64,000 bases of DNA from Flavihumibacter stibioxidans (GTDB lineage: Bacteria; Bacteroidota; Bacteroidia; Chitinophagales; Chitinophagaceae), in the NCBI RefSeq assembly GCF_014332695.1, contig NZ_MBUA01000012.1, positions 243,858 through 307,857 of the forward strand, given 5' to 3'. Within the stretch, counting starts at the first letter, position 1; each line of letters begins with the position of its first letter. The position numbers and the translations under genes are program-made. Positions 53,240 to 61,408 of the stretch are shown piece by piece. Below the pieces are notes generated by a model. That model was not told the DNA's origin and made no database searches. It saw only the letters and a list, made by a program, of their open reading frames with translations.

Positions 53240-55114
53240 TTAGAAATAATTCACATAGCCTAAGTGAATCTTGGTTTGCCTGAGGTTGAAGGAAGTATCA
53301 TCCCGTTTTCCTGCTGCCAGCGAAAGGTTGAAAAAACCTGCGGTGGTTTCAAATGCCAATCCAAGTCCCACCCCAAAAAAACCATTCCTGCTGCTGCCCA
53401 TACTGCTTTTATTTCCGGTAAATCCAAGGTCTGCGAACCCGAAAAAATAAGAATTCATTCCTACCAGGTAGCGGTATTCCAATGTGTTGACAAGGTACCT
53501 GGATGCGAAAATACTTTCCTCATCAAAACCCCGCATCAGCTTATATCCTCCGAGCTGGAACAATTCATTCCGGTAAAGCGATGGGCTTTCCACCCAGCCA
53601 CCCGATGCCAGCACCTGGAGGGCCGATTGGCGGCCGATGGGCACAAATTTTGCAACCCTTGCTCTTAACCGGAACTGGTAAGATTTCAGGTCCACCGTGT
53701 CATAGAGGGAGGCAAAATCAAAAGCCGGATCCTTCATATCAAGGATGGCAGGATTCCGGCGGATCGTCCGGGTTCCGGCCGCAATACTGCTGAATAATTC
53801 CCAGCCACGACGGGGGTTCCGGCGGTAATTGGTGGTAAATAATTCGTAATCCACCCCAAGGTTCACCAGTCCCAGGTCCATATCCGATGGCAAACGAAGA
53901 TTCTGCCGGATCAGGTTCGTATCCACGTCCAGCAAATTGGTGCGGAGTAACTGGAGGAAAACCTTTCCTGTTTGCCGGGCTGAAACTGCGTACTGCAATC
54001 CAAACTGGCCATTCAGGTTCAGGAAGGAACTGTCTTTCTTGAAGAGGTCAAACTGGGTGCTGATCCCGAATGCACTCCCGAACAGGTAGGGTTGCTGGTA
54101 TAACAGGTTGAGCCGGGGTGACCGAACCTGTAACTGCTGCCAGTTCAACCCGATCGTTTCACCGTTTCCAAGTGAATTTTTAAGGTTCAGGTTCGCTTCT
54201 CCCGTAAGCTGGAGCTTATTTGCGCCGGCCGCGTTGGTACCGGGTAAGAGTCCCAGCAATACATTGATCTGGCTGCTTTTTTTGGGTTCGAGGTAGAGGT
54301 CCAAAATGGCGCCATTTCCGCCAAAACGCAATTCCCAGGGTTTGGATTCGGTAAGAAAGGGAAGCTCCCGCAGGCGGGGACTGATATCATTGAAACCATC
54401 AAGCCGGTAAATACTCTGTCTGGGCATATCGAGATAGCGGTGCAGGAACCTGTCCGAGATCCGGGCGGCACCCACCACCCTGAAACTGTCGAGCGTATAG
54501 GCCAGCCCTTTGTTCACCTGCAATACCCCGCTGATCAGTTGTCCTCCGGCCGCCTGCGGTTCCAGTACCAGACTGTCCAGCTTTACGGACACGAAGGGAT
54601 ACCCATTATTGGCCATCCAACGGAGGATGGATTGCTGCCATTTCTCCATTGCCGAGGCAGAAAAGGGACGGCTGGCTTCCCTGTTGAGCACAACACCGGC
54701 ATTCTCGAGTTCCTTTTCAGAAATGCCATTCACGGTCAGTTTTCCCCAGCCAAAACGTTCGCCTGCATACAGGATGATCCTGGTGGAAGCAGAATCGGTG
54801 AGCACGCTGTCAACTGAAGCCGTGATATATCCTTTTTTGGCCAGCATTTGCGGGATCTGGTCTACATAGGTCAGGCAGTCCTGCCTTCCCGGGAACCGGG
54901 TGGTCAGGCCAAGTTGCCTGATATCAGCGGTATCGGAAACTGCCTGCCTGATCTGCAGGATATGTTGTGCGTACAGGCTGCCCGGCAGGAAAAACATCAC
55001 AAAGTTTAGCCAAAGCAGCAACAGTGCTGCAGAGTGAAATCCCCCCTTATGGTGCCGGCACCTTAATTTTGCGGCATCACCAATACGCACCCCTTGGCCG
55101 GCATTTACCTTCAT
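53240..55114 (-). CDS. BamA/TamA-type outer-membrane protein
   Basis: About 624 residues if the ATG at 55114 is used; the exact start is uncertain. An ATG at 55156 is possible but overlaps hemW by 63 bases. A late signal-like segment (AALLLLWLNFVMFFLPGSLY, ending AQ) suggests the true start may be even further in. The mature protein has POTRA-like repeats (KKGYITASVDSVLTDSASTR, LAYTLDSFRVVGAARISDRF) and a C-terminal 16-strand barrel with GGYKLMRGFDEESIFASRYL, the loop-6 RGF motif region of Omp85 proteins, ending KIHLGYVNYF. It probably moves or inserts a protein or glycolipid at the outer membrane. It is divergent from hemW. Confidence 0.85.
   Translation of the reverse strand: MKVNAGQGVRIGDAAKLRCRHHKGGFHSAALLLLWLNFVMFFLPGSLYAQHILQIRQAVSDTADIRQLGLTTRFPGRQDCLTYVDQIPQMLAKKGYITASVDSVLTDSASTRIILYAGERFGWGKLTVNGISEKELENAGVVLNREASRPFSASAMEKWQQSILRWMANNGYPFVSVKLDSLVLEPQAAGGQLISGVLQVNKGLAYTLDSFRVVGAARISDRFLHRYLDMPRQSIYRLDGFNDISPRLRELPFLTESKPWELRFGGNGAILDLYLEPKKSSQINVLLGLLPGTNAAGANKLQLTGEANLNLKNSLGNGETIGLNWQQLQVRSPRLNLLYQQPYLFGSAFGISTQFDLFKKDSSFLNLNGQFGLQYAVSARQTGKVFLQLLRTNLLDVDTNLIRQNLRLPSDMDLGLVNLGVDYELFTTNYRRNPRRGWELFSSIAAGTRTIRRNPAILDMKDPAFDFASLYDTVDLKSYQFRLRARVAKFVPIGRQSALQVLASGGWVESPSLYRNELFQLGGYKLMRGFDEESIFASRYLVNTLEYRYLVGMNSYFFGFADLGFTGNKSSMGSSRNGFFGVGLGLAFETTAGFFNLSLAAGKRDDTSFNLRQTKIHLGYVNYF
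55064..55071 (+). promoter_or_regulatory. -7 promoter element of hemW
   Basis: TAATTTTG matches TAnnTTTG, 22 bases before the TTG start of hemW. It lies inside the 5-prime part of the divergent Omp85-type gene. Confidence 0.45.
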
Positions 55115-56344
55115 ATCCCTTTCTGCAGAAAAGCATGTCATTACTGCAATTTCCATTTTTCTACGCTATTGCAAAACAAGAACGAACTGGTGCGGGCTTT
55201 ATTGAAGGAAATCGAAAAGGAGGCAGGGCGACTGGGCAAGGAAAAGGTCCACACGATTTATTTTGGTGGCGGTACGCCTTCCCTGCTCACCGTGGATGCC
55301 GCCCCTCACCCCCACCCGTCGGGTGGCACCCGACGGGTGGTACCCGACGGGTGGCACCCGACGGGTGGCACCCGACGGGTGGTACCCGACGGGTGGCACC
55401 CGACGGGTGAATTGAATCAACTTTTAGAGGCGCTGCACCGGCATTTTGATATCTCACCGGATGCAGAAATTACACTGGAAGCCAATCCGGATGATATCAA
55501 CGAAACCATACTGGCGGGATGGCGTTCTGCGGGCATCAACCGGCTCAGCATCGGGGTACAATCTTTTCGGGAGCAGGATCTTCAATGGATGAACCGCGCT
55601 CACACGGCGGTGGAAGCGGAACGATGTATTCTCCTGGCTCTTGAGGCTGGGTTTGAAAACCTGACCATTGACCTGATTTATGGCACACCCGGACTCAGCG
55701 ACGATGCCTGGGAAGCCAATGTACAGAAAGCCCTTGGACTGGGCGTAGCACACCTCTCCTGCTATGCATTGACGGTTGAACCAAAAACGGCCTTGGACCA
55801 TATGGTCCGAACGGCCAAAATGCCGGACACCGATCCGGAACAGCAGGGTCGGCAGTTCCTGCTGCTGATGGACTGGATGGCAGCGGCAGGATATGAACAT
55901 TATGAGATCTCCAATTTCGCATTGCCCGGCAAACGCAGCCGGCACAACAGTGCGTACTGGCAGGGGGTGCACTACCTGGGACTCGGTCCGGGTGCGCATT
56001 CCTTTGACGGCAATCGTCGCCGGTGGAATATTGCCAACAATGCGTTGTACACAAAAGGCTTGCTGGAATCCACCTCCACCCCCATTTACGAAGAGGAGAT
56101 ACTGACGCCTGAAAACCGATTCAATGAATATATAATGACTGCGCTCAGGACCCTGGAAGGCATTGACCTGAACCGGGTCCGGCGTACTATCGGCGAGGAA
56201 CAAACGAAACAATTACTGACCATTGCTTCCGGCCACAATTCCATTGAACAGCGGTTACACATAACCGACGCTTTCATCCGCCTCACCAATACCGGAAAAC
56301 TGTTCGCGGACGGAATCGCCGCCGATTTGTTTATAGGTGTCTGA
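55094..56344 (+). CDS. hemW: Heme chaperone HemW (radical SAM), with in-frame repeat insertion
   Basis: A 416-residue radical SAM protein that binds heme and delivers it to respiratory enzymes. It starts with TTG at 55094, because MAGIYLHIPF followed by CRKACHYCNF (Cys11, Cys15, Cys18 for the iron-sulfur cluster) is the conserved N-terminus and no ATG fits. Later motifs are IYFGGGTPSLL, EANPDDI, RLSIGVQSF and HNSAYWQGVHYLGLGPGAHS. Residues about 71-105 are an insertion (two copies of a 14-residue unit GGTRRVVPDGWHPT) encoded by GC-rich palindromic repeats. The final Gly-Val-stop comes from a REP element. Confidence 0.94.
   Translation: MAGIYLHIPFCRKACHYCNFHFSTLLQNKNELVRALLKEIEKEAGRLGKEKVHTIYFGGGTPSLLTVDAAPHPHPSGGTRRVVPDGWHPTGGTRRVVPDGWHPTGELNQLLEALHRHFDISPDAEITLEANPDDINETILAGWRSAGINRLSIGVQSFREQDLQWMNRAHTAVEAERCILLALEAGFENLTIDLIYGTPGLSDDAWEANVQKALGLGVAHLSCYALTVEPKTALDHMVRTAKMPDTDPEQQGRQFLLLMDWMAAAGYEHYEISNFALPGKRSRHNSAYWQGVHYLGLGPGAHSFDGNRRRWNIANNALYTKGLLESTSTPIYEEEILTPENRFNEYIMTALRTLEGIDLNRVRRTIGEEQTKQLLTIASGHNSIEQRLHITDAFIRLTNTGKLFADGIAADLFIGV
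55313..55409. repeat. Array of seven 13-14 bp palindromic units (CACCCGACGGGTG) inside hemW
   Basis: One inverted unit (CACCCGTCGGGTG, 55313-55325) is followed by six direct 14-base units starting at 55326, 55340, 55354, 55368, 55382 and 55396. Each alternates GCACCC and GTACCC starts. Three units make 42 bases, so the peptide repeats every 14 residues. The frame is kept. Confidence 0.95.
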
Positions 56345-56480
56345 CATGTGGTGTCTGACATCTTGGATTACCGGGTTTACAAATCATAGATGTCAGACAC
56401 CACATGTCAGACACCCGTAATTTAAGCACATTCCCGCGCACATGTCAGACACCACATGTCAGACACCACATGTCAGACAC
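56336..56480. repeat. REP-like palindrome cluster 3-prime of the RAYT gene
   Basis: Seven copies of GTGTCTGACAT, two direct (56337-56347, 56351-56361) and five inverted (starting at 56390, 56404, 56442, 56456 and 56470). The first two direct and first two inverted form a hairpin with perfect 27-base arms, 56336-56362 and 56389-56415. The cluster overlaps the hemW stop codon and ends two bases before the RAYT stop codon. This is the layout of REP/BIME elements. Confidence 0.92.
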
Positions 56481-56481
56481 C

Positions 56482-57066
56482 TCAGATTCTAAAATCCTTG
56501 CTACCCAGTTCCGCCAGTCTTTGATTGAACAGAACGCTATGTGGATTTAAATCAAGGAGATCAAAGCACAACTGCTTGTTGCAAAGACCCGCAGAACCGG
56601 GTATCAGGTATTGATTGTAAGAAGAATATGGCCATAAAGCGGGATTGCTAACCATCCCGGCTTCAACTGGATTCCAATGTAAATAATGAAACAGGTTGAT
56701 ATCATAATCCCCTTCCCAGGTATCCAACAATTTTGATTTAAACTTTTGTTGAAACAGGTTTCCAGTTCTGTCATACCTGGCATTAAAACCCTTGGCATAC
56801 CCGCTTTGAATGATTTTCATGCTATCCGCCAACCTGCATATGGGCAGACTGCGGTTCCTTATTATCTCTGCACTGATATTATTGGCATGGATCATAAAAT
56901 GGTAATGATTGGGCATCAGGCACCAGGCCAGAATATCCGCCACCGGCATCAGGAATTTTTCAACCTTCTCCAGGAAGTAGTCGTAATTAGCTTCCTCAAA
57001 AAATATCTTTTGCTTCTGGTTCCCCCTGTTGTAAATGTGGTACAACTCCCCATTATTTGCTACCAT
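56482..57066 (-). CDS. REP-associated tyrosine transposase (RAYT), IS200/IS605-like
   Basis: A 194-residue single-strand transposase of the Y1/HUH superfamily. The N-terminus ELYHIYNRGNQKQKIFFEEA and the HUH motif in MPNHYHFMIHANN (His-Tyr-His) are diagnostic. The catalytic tyrosine is likely in QSGYAKGFNARYDRTGNLFQ, followed by KFKSKLL and LFHYLHWNPVEAGMV, all typical of RAYT proteins. It is flanked on both sides by palindromes with the core GTCTGACAT, its expected substrate. It has no transposon ends of its own. All key motifs are present, so it is probably active or recently active. Confidence 0.93.
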   Translation of the reverse strand: MVANNGELYHIYNRGNQKQKIFFEEANYDYFLEKVEKFLMPVADILAWCLMPNHYHFMIHANNISAEIIRNRSLPICRLADSMKIIQSGYAKGFNARYDRTGNLFQQKFKSKLLDTWEGDYDINLFHYLHWNPVEAGMVSNPALWPYSSYNQYLIPGSAGLCNKQLCFDLLDLNPHSVLFNQRLAELGSKDFRI

Positions 57067-57110
57067 GCATCCAAATTAATACCTGGCATTTACCCTGGCC
57101 AGGGTCTAAT

Positions 57111-57181
57111 CACCTGAAATTTTAAGGGTGATTTCAGGTGTCTGACATGTGATGTCAGACACCACATGTCAGACACCTGAA
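57111..57181. repeat. REP-like palindromes 5-prime of the RAYT gene
   Basis: An inverted repeat CACCTGAAAT (57111-57120) / ATTTCAGGTG (57131-57140) overlaps a second with 19-base arms at 57133-57151 and 57163-57181, built on GTGTCTGACATGTG. One further inverted core lies in the loop at 57152-57162. Together with 56336-56480 it brackets the transposase gene. Confidence 0.9.
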
Positions 57182-57232
57182 TGACGAAAATCATAGGCCA
57201 GCCGGCGCAGAGGCACGTCCTTTGCGCCCCAT

Positions 57233-58534
57233 ATGGAAACACTTACCGCCGCATCCGCAGACAGCCAACCCGCACCCACAACGAAAAAGACAGAACCCGA
57301 ACTGCTGGCACCAGCCGGTTCATGGGAAAGCCTGCAGGCCGCCATCAGGGGCGGGGCAAACGCCATCTATTTCGGCGTGGAACAACTGAACATGCGCGCC
57401 AAATCCATCCACAGCTTTTCGGCAGATGACTTGGACCAGATCGCCGCCACCTGCCGCGAAAACGGTATCCGCACCAATATCACCCTCAATACGGTCATGT
57501 ATGACCATGACCTGCAACTGGTTAAACAGATCCTGAAAAAAGCCAAAGCAGCCGGAATCGACGCCGTCATCGCCGCCGACTTCGCCGTGCTGGAACTCTG
57601 CCGGCAGATGAAAATACCCGTACATATTTCCACCCAGGCCAATGTCAGCAATATCGAATCGGTAAGGTTCTTCAGCTCTTTCGCCGATGTGGTGGTGCTC
57701 GCACGCGAACTTACACTGGGACAAATCGCCGCCATCAAACGCGAAATTAATAGAAAGGATATCCGCGGGGTTTCCGGTAAACGCATGCGGATCGAGGTAT
57801 TTGTGCATGGGGCACTGTGCATGGCCATTTCCGGAAAATGTTACCTGAGCCTCCACACCCATAATGCCTCTGCCAACCGCGGCGCCTGCACCCAGAACTG
57901 CCGTCGCCCCTATACGGTTACCGACCAGGAATCCGGCCACCAACTGGAGCTTGATCACGAATATATCATGTCACCCAAGGACCTCTGTACCATTGATGTG
58001 CTCGACCAGGTGCTGGCAACCGGAGTGGACATCCTGAAAATAGAAGGACGTGGCAAGGGACCGGAATACACGCTGACCACTACCCGCTGTTACCGCGAAG
58101 CCATGAACGCCATCGCTGCCGGCACGTATACCCCCGAAAAAGCGGCAGCCTGGAAAACAGATCTGGCCGGCGTTTACAACCGCGGCTTCTGGGAAGGGTA
58201 CTACCTGGGACGGAAACTGGGCGAATGGACCCCGCAGCCCGGCTCAGCAGCCACTGAGAAAAAAATTTATCTCGGCAAATGCACCGGGTATTATCCGAAG
58301 ATTGGCGTGGCTGAATTCCAGATGGAATCCGGCACCCTGAAAAGCGGCGACACCATCCTCATCACCGGCAAAAAAATCGGTGCCGCTAAAATGGAACTGG
58401 AAGATTTTTTTGTGGAGGGATCACCCTCTGATATCGCGGTACCCTGCGACAAAATCACTTTCCCGCTGGCGGAGAAGGCCTGCAATGGCGATAAACTGTA
58501 CAAGATCGTAGACCATAAAACGAAGCAGGCTTAA
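57233..58534 (+). CDS. U32 family peptidase-like protein, probable tRNA hydroxylation enzyme
   Basis: A 433-residue protein of the U32 peptidase family. Features are ELLAPAGSWESLQAAIRGGA, YFGVEQLNMRAKSIHSFSAD, IPVHISTQANVSNIESVRFF, the core VFVHGALCMAISGKCYLSLH with GACTQNCRRPY (cluster-type cysteines), and a C-terminal beta domain. The related TrhP/YegQ and RlhA proteins hydroxylate RNA rather than cut proteins. The first 20 residues are a variable lead. A ferredoxin gene follows after one base, which suits an RNA hydroxylase. Peptidase activity is not supported by the sequence. Confidence 0.9.
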   Translation: METLTAASADSQPAPTTKKTEPELLAPAGSWESLQAAIRGGANAIYFGVEQLNMRAKSIHSFSADDLDQIAATCRENGIRTNITLNTVMYDHDLQLVKQILKKAKAAGIDAVIAADFAVLELCRQMKIPVHISTQANVSNIESVRFFSSFADVVVLARELTLGQIAAIKREINRKDIRGVSGKRMRIEVFVHGALCMAISGKCYLSLHTHNASANRGACTQNCRRPYTVTDQESGHQLELDHEYIMSPKDLCTIDVLDQVLATGVDILKIEGRGKGPEYTLTTTRCYREAMNAIAAGTYTPEKAAAWKTDLAGVYNRGFWEGYYLGRKLGEWTPQPGSAATEKKIYLGKCTGYYPKIGVAEFQMESGTLKSGDTILITGKKIGAAKMELEDFFVEGSPSDIAVPCDKITFPLAEKACNGDKLYKIVDHKTKQA

Positions 58535-58535
58535 T

Positions 58536-58757
58536 ATGGCAAGGATCATTCATTACCGTGATAAATGCATTGGTTGCGGCATCTGCCAGGAAATGCAGCC
58601 TTCCTGCTGGCGAATGTCAAAAAAAGATGGCAAGGCCAGCCTGCTGCAGGCAGTAATAAAAAAAGGAATCCACCAACTGGTGATAACAGAATCAGATATT
58701 CGCACTACCGAAGAAGTAATAAAAGCCTGTCCGGCCCGCATCATCAAACTCGGCTAG
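58536..58757 (+). CDS. Small ferredoxin with one [4Fe-4S] site
   Basis: A 73-residue electron carrier. Cysteines 11, 14 and 17 (CIGCGIC) and Cys65 followed by proline (ACPARII) form one [4Fe-4S] binding site, as in short bacterial ferredoxins. An additional Cys24 is in QPSCW. The gene begins one base after the U32 stop, so it is coupled to it and probably supplies its electrons. Confidence 0.9.
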   Translation: MARIIHYRDKCIGCGICQEMQPSCWRMSKKDGKASLLQAVIKKGIHQLVITESDIRTTEEVIKACPARIIKLG

Positions 58758-58884
58758 CGGCCCCGTCAGAACGCCCGACCCCGCCTGAACGCCCTGCCTT
58801 CCGCGACTTCAGCCAGTCCACGAAAATTACCAGTGCCAGGAACACAAGTCCAACCGATCCGTATATGGTGTAACTAAGAGGCAT
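58744..58884 (-). CDS. Possible small one-helix membrane protein
   Basis: A frame of 46 residues from the ATG at 58884 (MPLSYTIYGSVGLVFLALVI), with one clear hydrophobic helix and a basic, Gly/Ser-rich tail (WLKSRKAGRSGGVGRSDG). Its 3-prime end overlaps the ferredoxin gene by 14 bases on the opposite strand. The helix and tail look protein-like, but I recognise no family and cannot rule out chance. Confidence 0.35.
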   Translation of the reverse strand: MPLSYTIYGSVGLVFLALVIFVDWLKSRKAGRSGGVGRSDGAASRV

Positions 58885-58959
58885 ATTCGGGTATAAGATA
58901 GCAAATCCTCCCGGCAGGGTGCACAATAAAGCGTTAAAGATTTCTGTTCTCCCCCCCCC

Positions 58960-59997
58960 TTAAATCAGGCCCTTCTCGATCAGCTTTAATCCGGCTGCAG
59001 GATGCAGTCCTTCCCAGAGTATCCGGTAAACAGTTTCTGCAATGGGCATTTCAGCGCCAACCATCCGGTTCACCACATGGATACATTTTGCAGCATTATA
59101 ACCTTCCGCCACCATGTTCATCTCCAGCTGTGCACTTTTTACAGAATAGCCCTTGCCGATCATATTACCGAAAGTCCGGTTGCGGCTGTGCAGCGAATAA
59201 CAGGTCACCAGTAGGTCACCCAGGTAAACAGAAGCCGCATAGTTCGCGTCCTTCTGGTGCGTCACCGGGTTCTCACCTGTATGCACACCCACTTCAACCC
59301 TGCCCACGCCCATTTTTCTCAGGAAACAGGCCATCTCATCCGCACAGTTGGCAATCAATACACTCTGGAAATTGTCTCCGTACTCCAATCCATGGGCAAT
59401 ACCGGCACCAAGCGCATAAATATTTTTCAGCACAGCAGCATACTGAACACCGATCACATCAGTATTCACCACTGTATTGATATAATAGTTGTTGAATTTC
59501 TCAGCGATCTGCGAAGCCCTTGATTCGTCCAACCCGCTAAAGGTCAGGTAACTCAACCGCTCCCTCGCCACTTCCTCCGCATGACAGGGCCCCATCAGGG
59601 TGTAATAATCCGATAATGGCAGTCCGAACCTGTTGGCCATCCACTCGTTAAGGAGAATATTTTCTTCCGGAAGCATGCCCTTGATGGCCGACACCACCCA
59701 CTTGCCGGCGAAAGCATCCCGAGCCAGCGAGCCCAGGGTTTCCTCCACATAAGCCGATGGAACGGCGATCACCACACAATCACTGTCACGGACCACATCA
59801 CTCACATTTATGCTTAACCGAATCCGGGAAGTATCAAAGGTTGCCGAAGATAGGTATTGCGGGTTATGCTTTCTCTGCACCAGGTGTTCAAGGATTGACT
59901 CACTTCTCACCCACCAGCTGATCTGCTGCTGGTTATCCGTAACGATCTTCGCCAATGCTGTCGCCCAGCTTCCACTGCCGATGATTCCGACACGCAT
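58960..59997 (-). CDS. gpsA: Glycerol-3-phosphate dehydrogenase, NAD(P)-dependent
   Basis: A 345-residue enzyme that makes sn-glycerol-3-phosphate for phospholipids. The dinucleotide motif GSGSWATALA is at residues 7-16. VIAVPSAYVEETLGSL, KGMLPEENILLNEWM, MGPCHAEEVARERLSY and VLKNIYALGAGIAHGLEYGD contain the catalytic lysine and substrate-site residues of GpsA. The start lies two bases after the adaptor gene, so it is co-transcribed with the efflux genes. Confidence 0.95.
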   Translation of the reverse strand: MRVGIIGSGSWATALAKIVTDNQQQISWWVRSESILEHLVQRKHNPQYLSSATFDTSRIRLSINVSDVVRDSDCVVIAVPSAYVEETLGSLARDAFAGKWVVSAIKGMLPEENILLNEWMANRFGLPLSDYYTLMGPCHAEEVARERLSYLTFSGLDESRASQIAEKFNNYYINTVVNTDVIGVQYAAVLKNIYALGAGIAHGLEYGDNFQSVLIANCADEMACFLRKMGVGRVEVGVHTGENPVTHQKDANYAASVYLGDLLVTCYSLHSRNRTFGNMIGKGYSVKSAQLEMNMVAEGYNAAKCIHVVNRMVGAEMPIAETVYRILWEGLHPAAGLKLIEKGLI

Positions 59998-59999
59998 GC

Positions 60000-61382
60000 T
60001 TATTTCTTTTTCGTTTCGAACAGCTCTTCTTTTTTCACCACCGTTACCTTGTCCTTGTCCTTCAGGGTTTTTGAAATGAGGGAATATGGTCCGGTAATCA
60101 CTTCATCCCCTGCTTTCAGTCCGCTCAGCACCTCGATATAACTGATGTCCTGTATATCGGTCCTCACTTTTACCCGCTTGATGGTGGTCTTGTCTGCCTG
60201 CAGCACGAATACCACTTCATCCAATTCAGCACTGATGGAACGGCGATCTTCCTCCTGCTGGTTATTTTCTTCAGCCGAACCGGCAGATGTCTTTGTTTCA
60301 ACCACTGCCTTATCCGAATCCTTCTCGCGGGTAGTTACCGCATTGATGGGAACAGCCAGTACATTTATATGCCGCCTGGTCTGGATATCGGCGCTGGCGC
60401 TCATACCCGGACGAAATGGAAAATTTTTCGGCCTCGAAGGATCGATCAGGTCCTGGTAGGATTCCGGCAACAACCTGATATGCACTTTGTAGTTGGTGAC
60501 ATCCGTGGAGGCTGCAGTTGCCGAGCCGAGCGTAGTGCTGCTGCTGGCGATCTGGGTTACAATCCCTTTGAATTTCCGGGAAGTATAGGCATCGATTTCT
60601 ACAAGTGCCGAATCTCCCAGGTGTACTTTTGGAATATCATTTTCACCCACATCCACCCTTACTTCAATCTTGTCCATATCTGCAATACGCATCATTTCGG
60701 TACCTGTCATCTGGGCGGTTCCCACTACCCTTTCACCTTTCTTTACAGCCAGCAGAGAAACCACCCCGTTCATGGGCGCAATAATAGTGGTGCGCCCCAG
60801 GTCCTTATTGGCCCGCTGAAGGTTGGCCTGTGCGCTCTGCACACCGGCCTGATTCCCCTTGATTCCCTGCAAACCCGCATTGTAGTTGGCTTTCGCAGTA
60901 TTATAAGCATTTTCCGCCTGCTCAAATTCAGAGCGGGAAATCACTTTTTCACTCATGAGCTGCTGTTGCCGCTTATACTGCGCCTCAGACTGCGCGAGCG
61001 CGCTTTTCAGGGCTTCCAGCTGGGCCTGGCTATTGTCGACCTGGGCCTGCTGCTGCTTTACCGCCGCTGCCACCTGGTCGCGCTGGGTCAGGTAGAGGTC
61101 CGCGAAAATTCTCGCCAGCACCTGGCCCTTGCGCACACTGTCGCCCTCTTCCACCGTCAGTTCAATGATCTCCCCGGAAATATCCGAGCTCACTTTCACT
61201 TCCACCTCGGGGTAAACTTTTCCACTGGCGTTAACAGTTTCAATAATGGTGCGCTTCTCCACTTTTTCAGCCGTCACTTTTATGCCCTCATCCTTGCCGA
61301 TCACACCTGCCTGTTTAAGGCCGAATAATCCGCCTACCAATACCACCACACCTACGATAATCCAAACGAGTTTCTTGTTCAT
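60000..61382 (-). CDS. Efflux periplasmic adaptor subunit (MFP/HlyD family)
   Basis: A 460-residue protein with an N-terminal membrane helix (LVWIIVGVVVLVGGLFGL), a biotinyl-lipoyl domain (VNASGKVYPEVEVKVSSDIS), a long coiled-coil hairpin (QQQAQVDNSQAQLEALKSAL), and beta-barrel and membrane-proximal domains (KVRTDIQDISYIEVLSGLKA). This is the MacA/RND adaptor design that links an inner-membrane pump to a TolC channel. A TolC gene is 26 bases upstream in the same direction. No pump gene is in the window. Confidence 0.9.
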   Translation of the reverse strand: MNKKLVWIIVGVVVLVGGLFGLKQAGVIGKDEGIKVTAEKVEKRTIIETVNASGKVYPEVEVKVSSDISGEIIELTVEEGDSVRKGQVLARIFADLYLTQRDQVAAAVKQQQAQVDNSQAQLEALKSALAQSEAQYKRQQQLMSEKVISRSEFEQAENAYNTAKANYNAGLQGIKGNQAGVQSAQANLQRANKDLGRTTIIAPMNGVVSLLAVKKGERVVGTAQMTGTEMMRIADMDKIEVRVDVGENDIPKVHLGDSALVEIDAYTSRKFKGIVTQIASSSTTLGSATAASTDVTNYKVHIRLLPESYQDLIDPSRPKNFPFRPGMSASADIQTRRHINVLAVPINAVTTREKDSDKAVVETKTSAGSAEENNQQEEDRRSISAELDEVVFVLQADKTTIKRVKVRTDIQDISYIEVLSGLKAGDEVITGPYSLISKTLKDKDKVTVVKKEELFETKKK

Positions 61383-61408
61383 ATAATGAAAATAATTGCT
61401 GTTCTCTA

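Noticed and set aside
55313-55409. Possible CRISPR or iteron origin
   Set aside because: Units are 13-14 bases with no spacers and lie inside the hemW reading frame. No replication gene is nearby.
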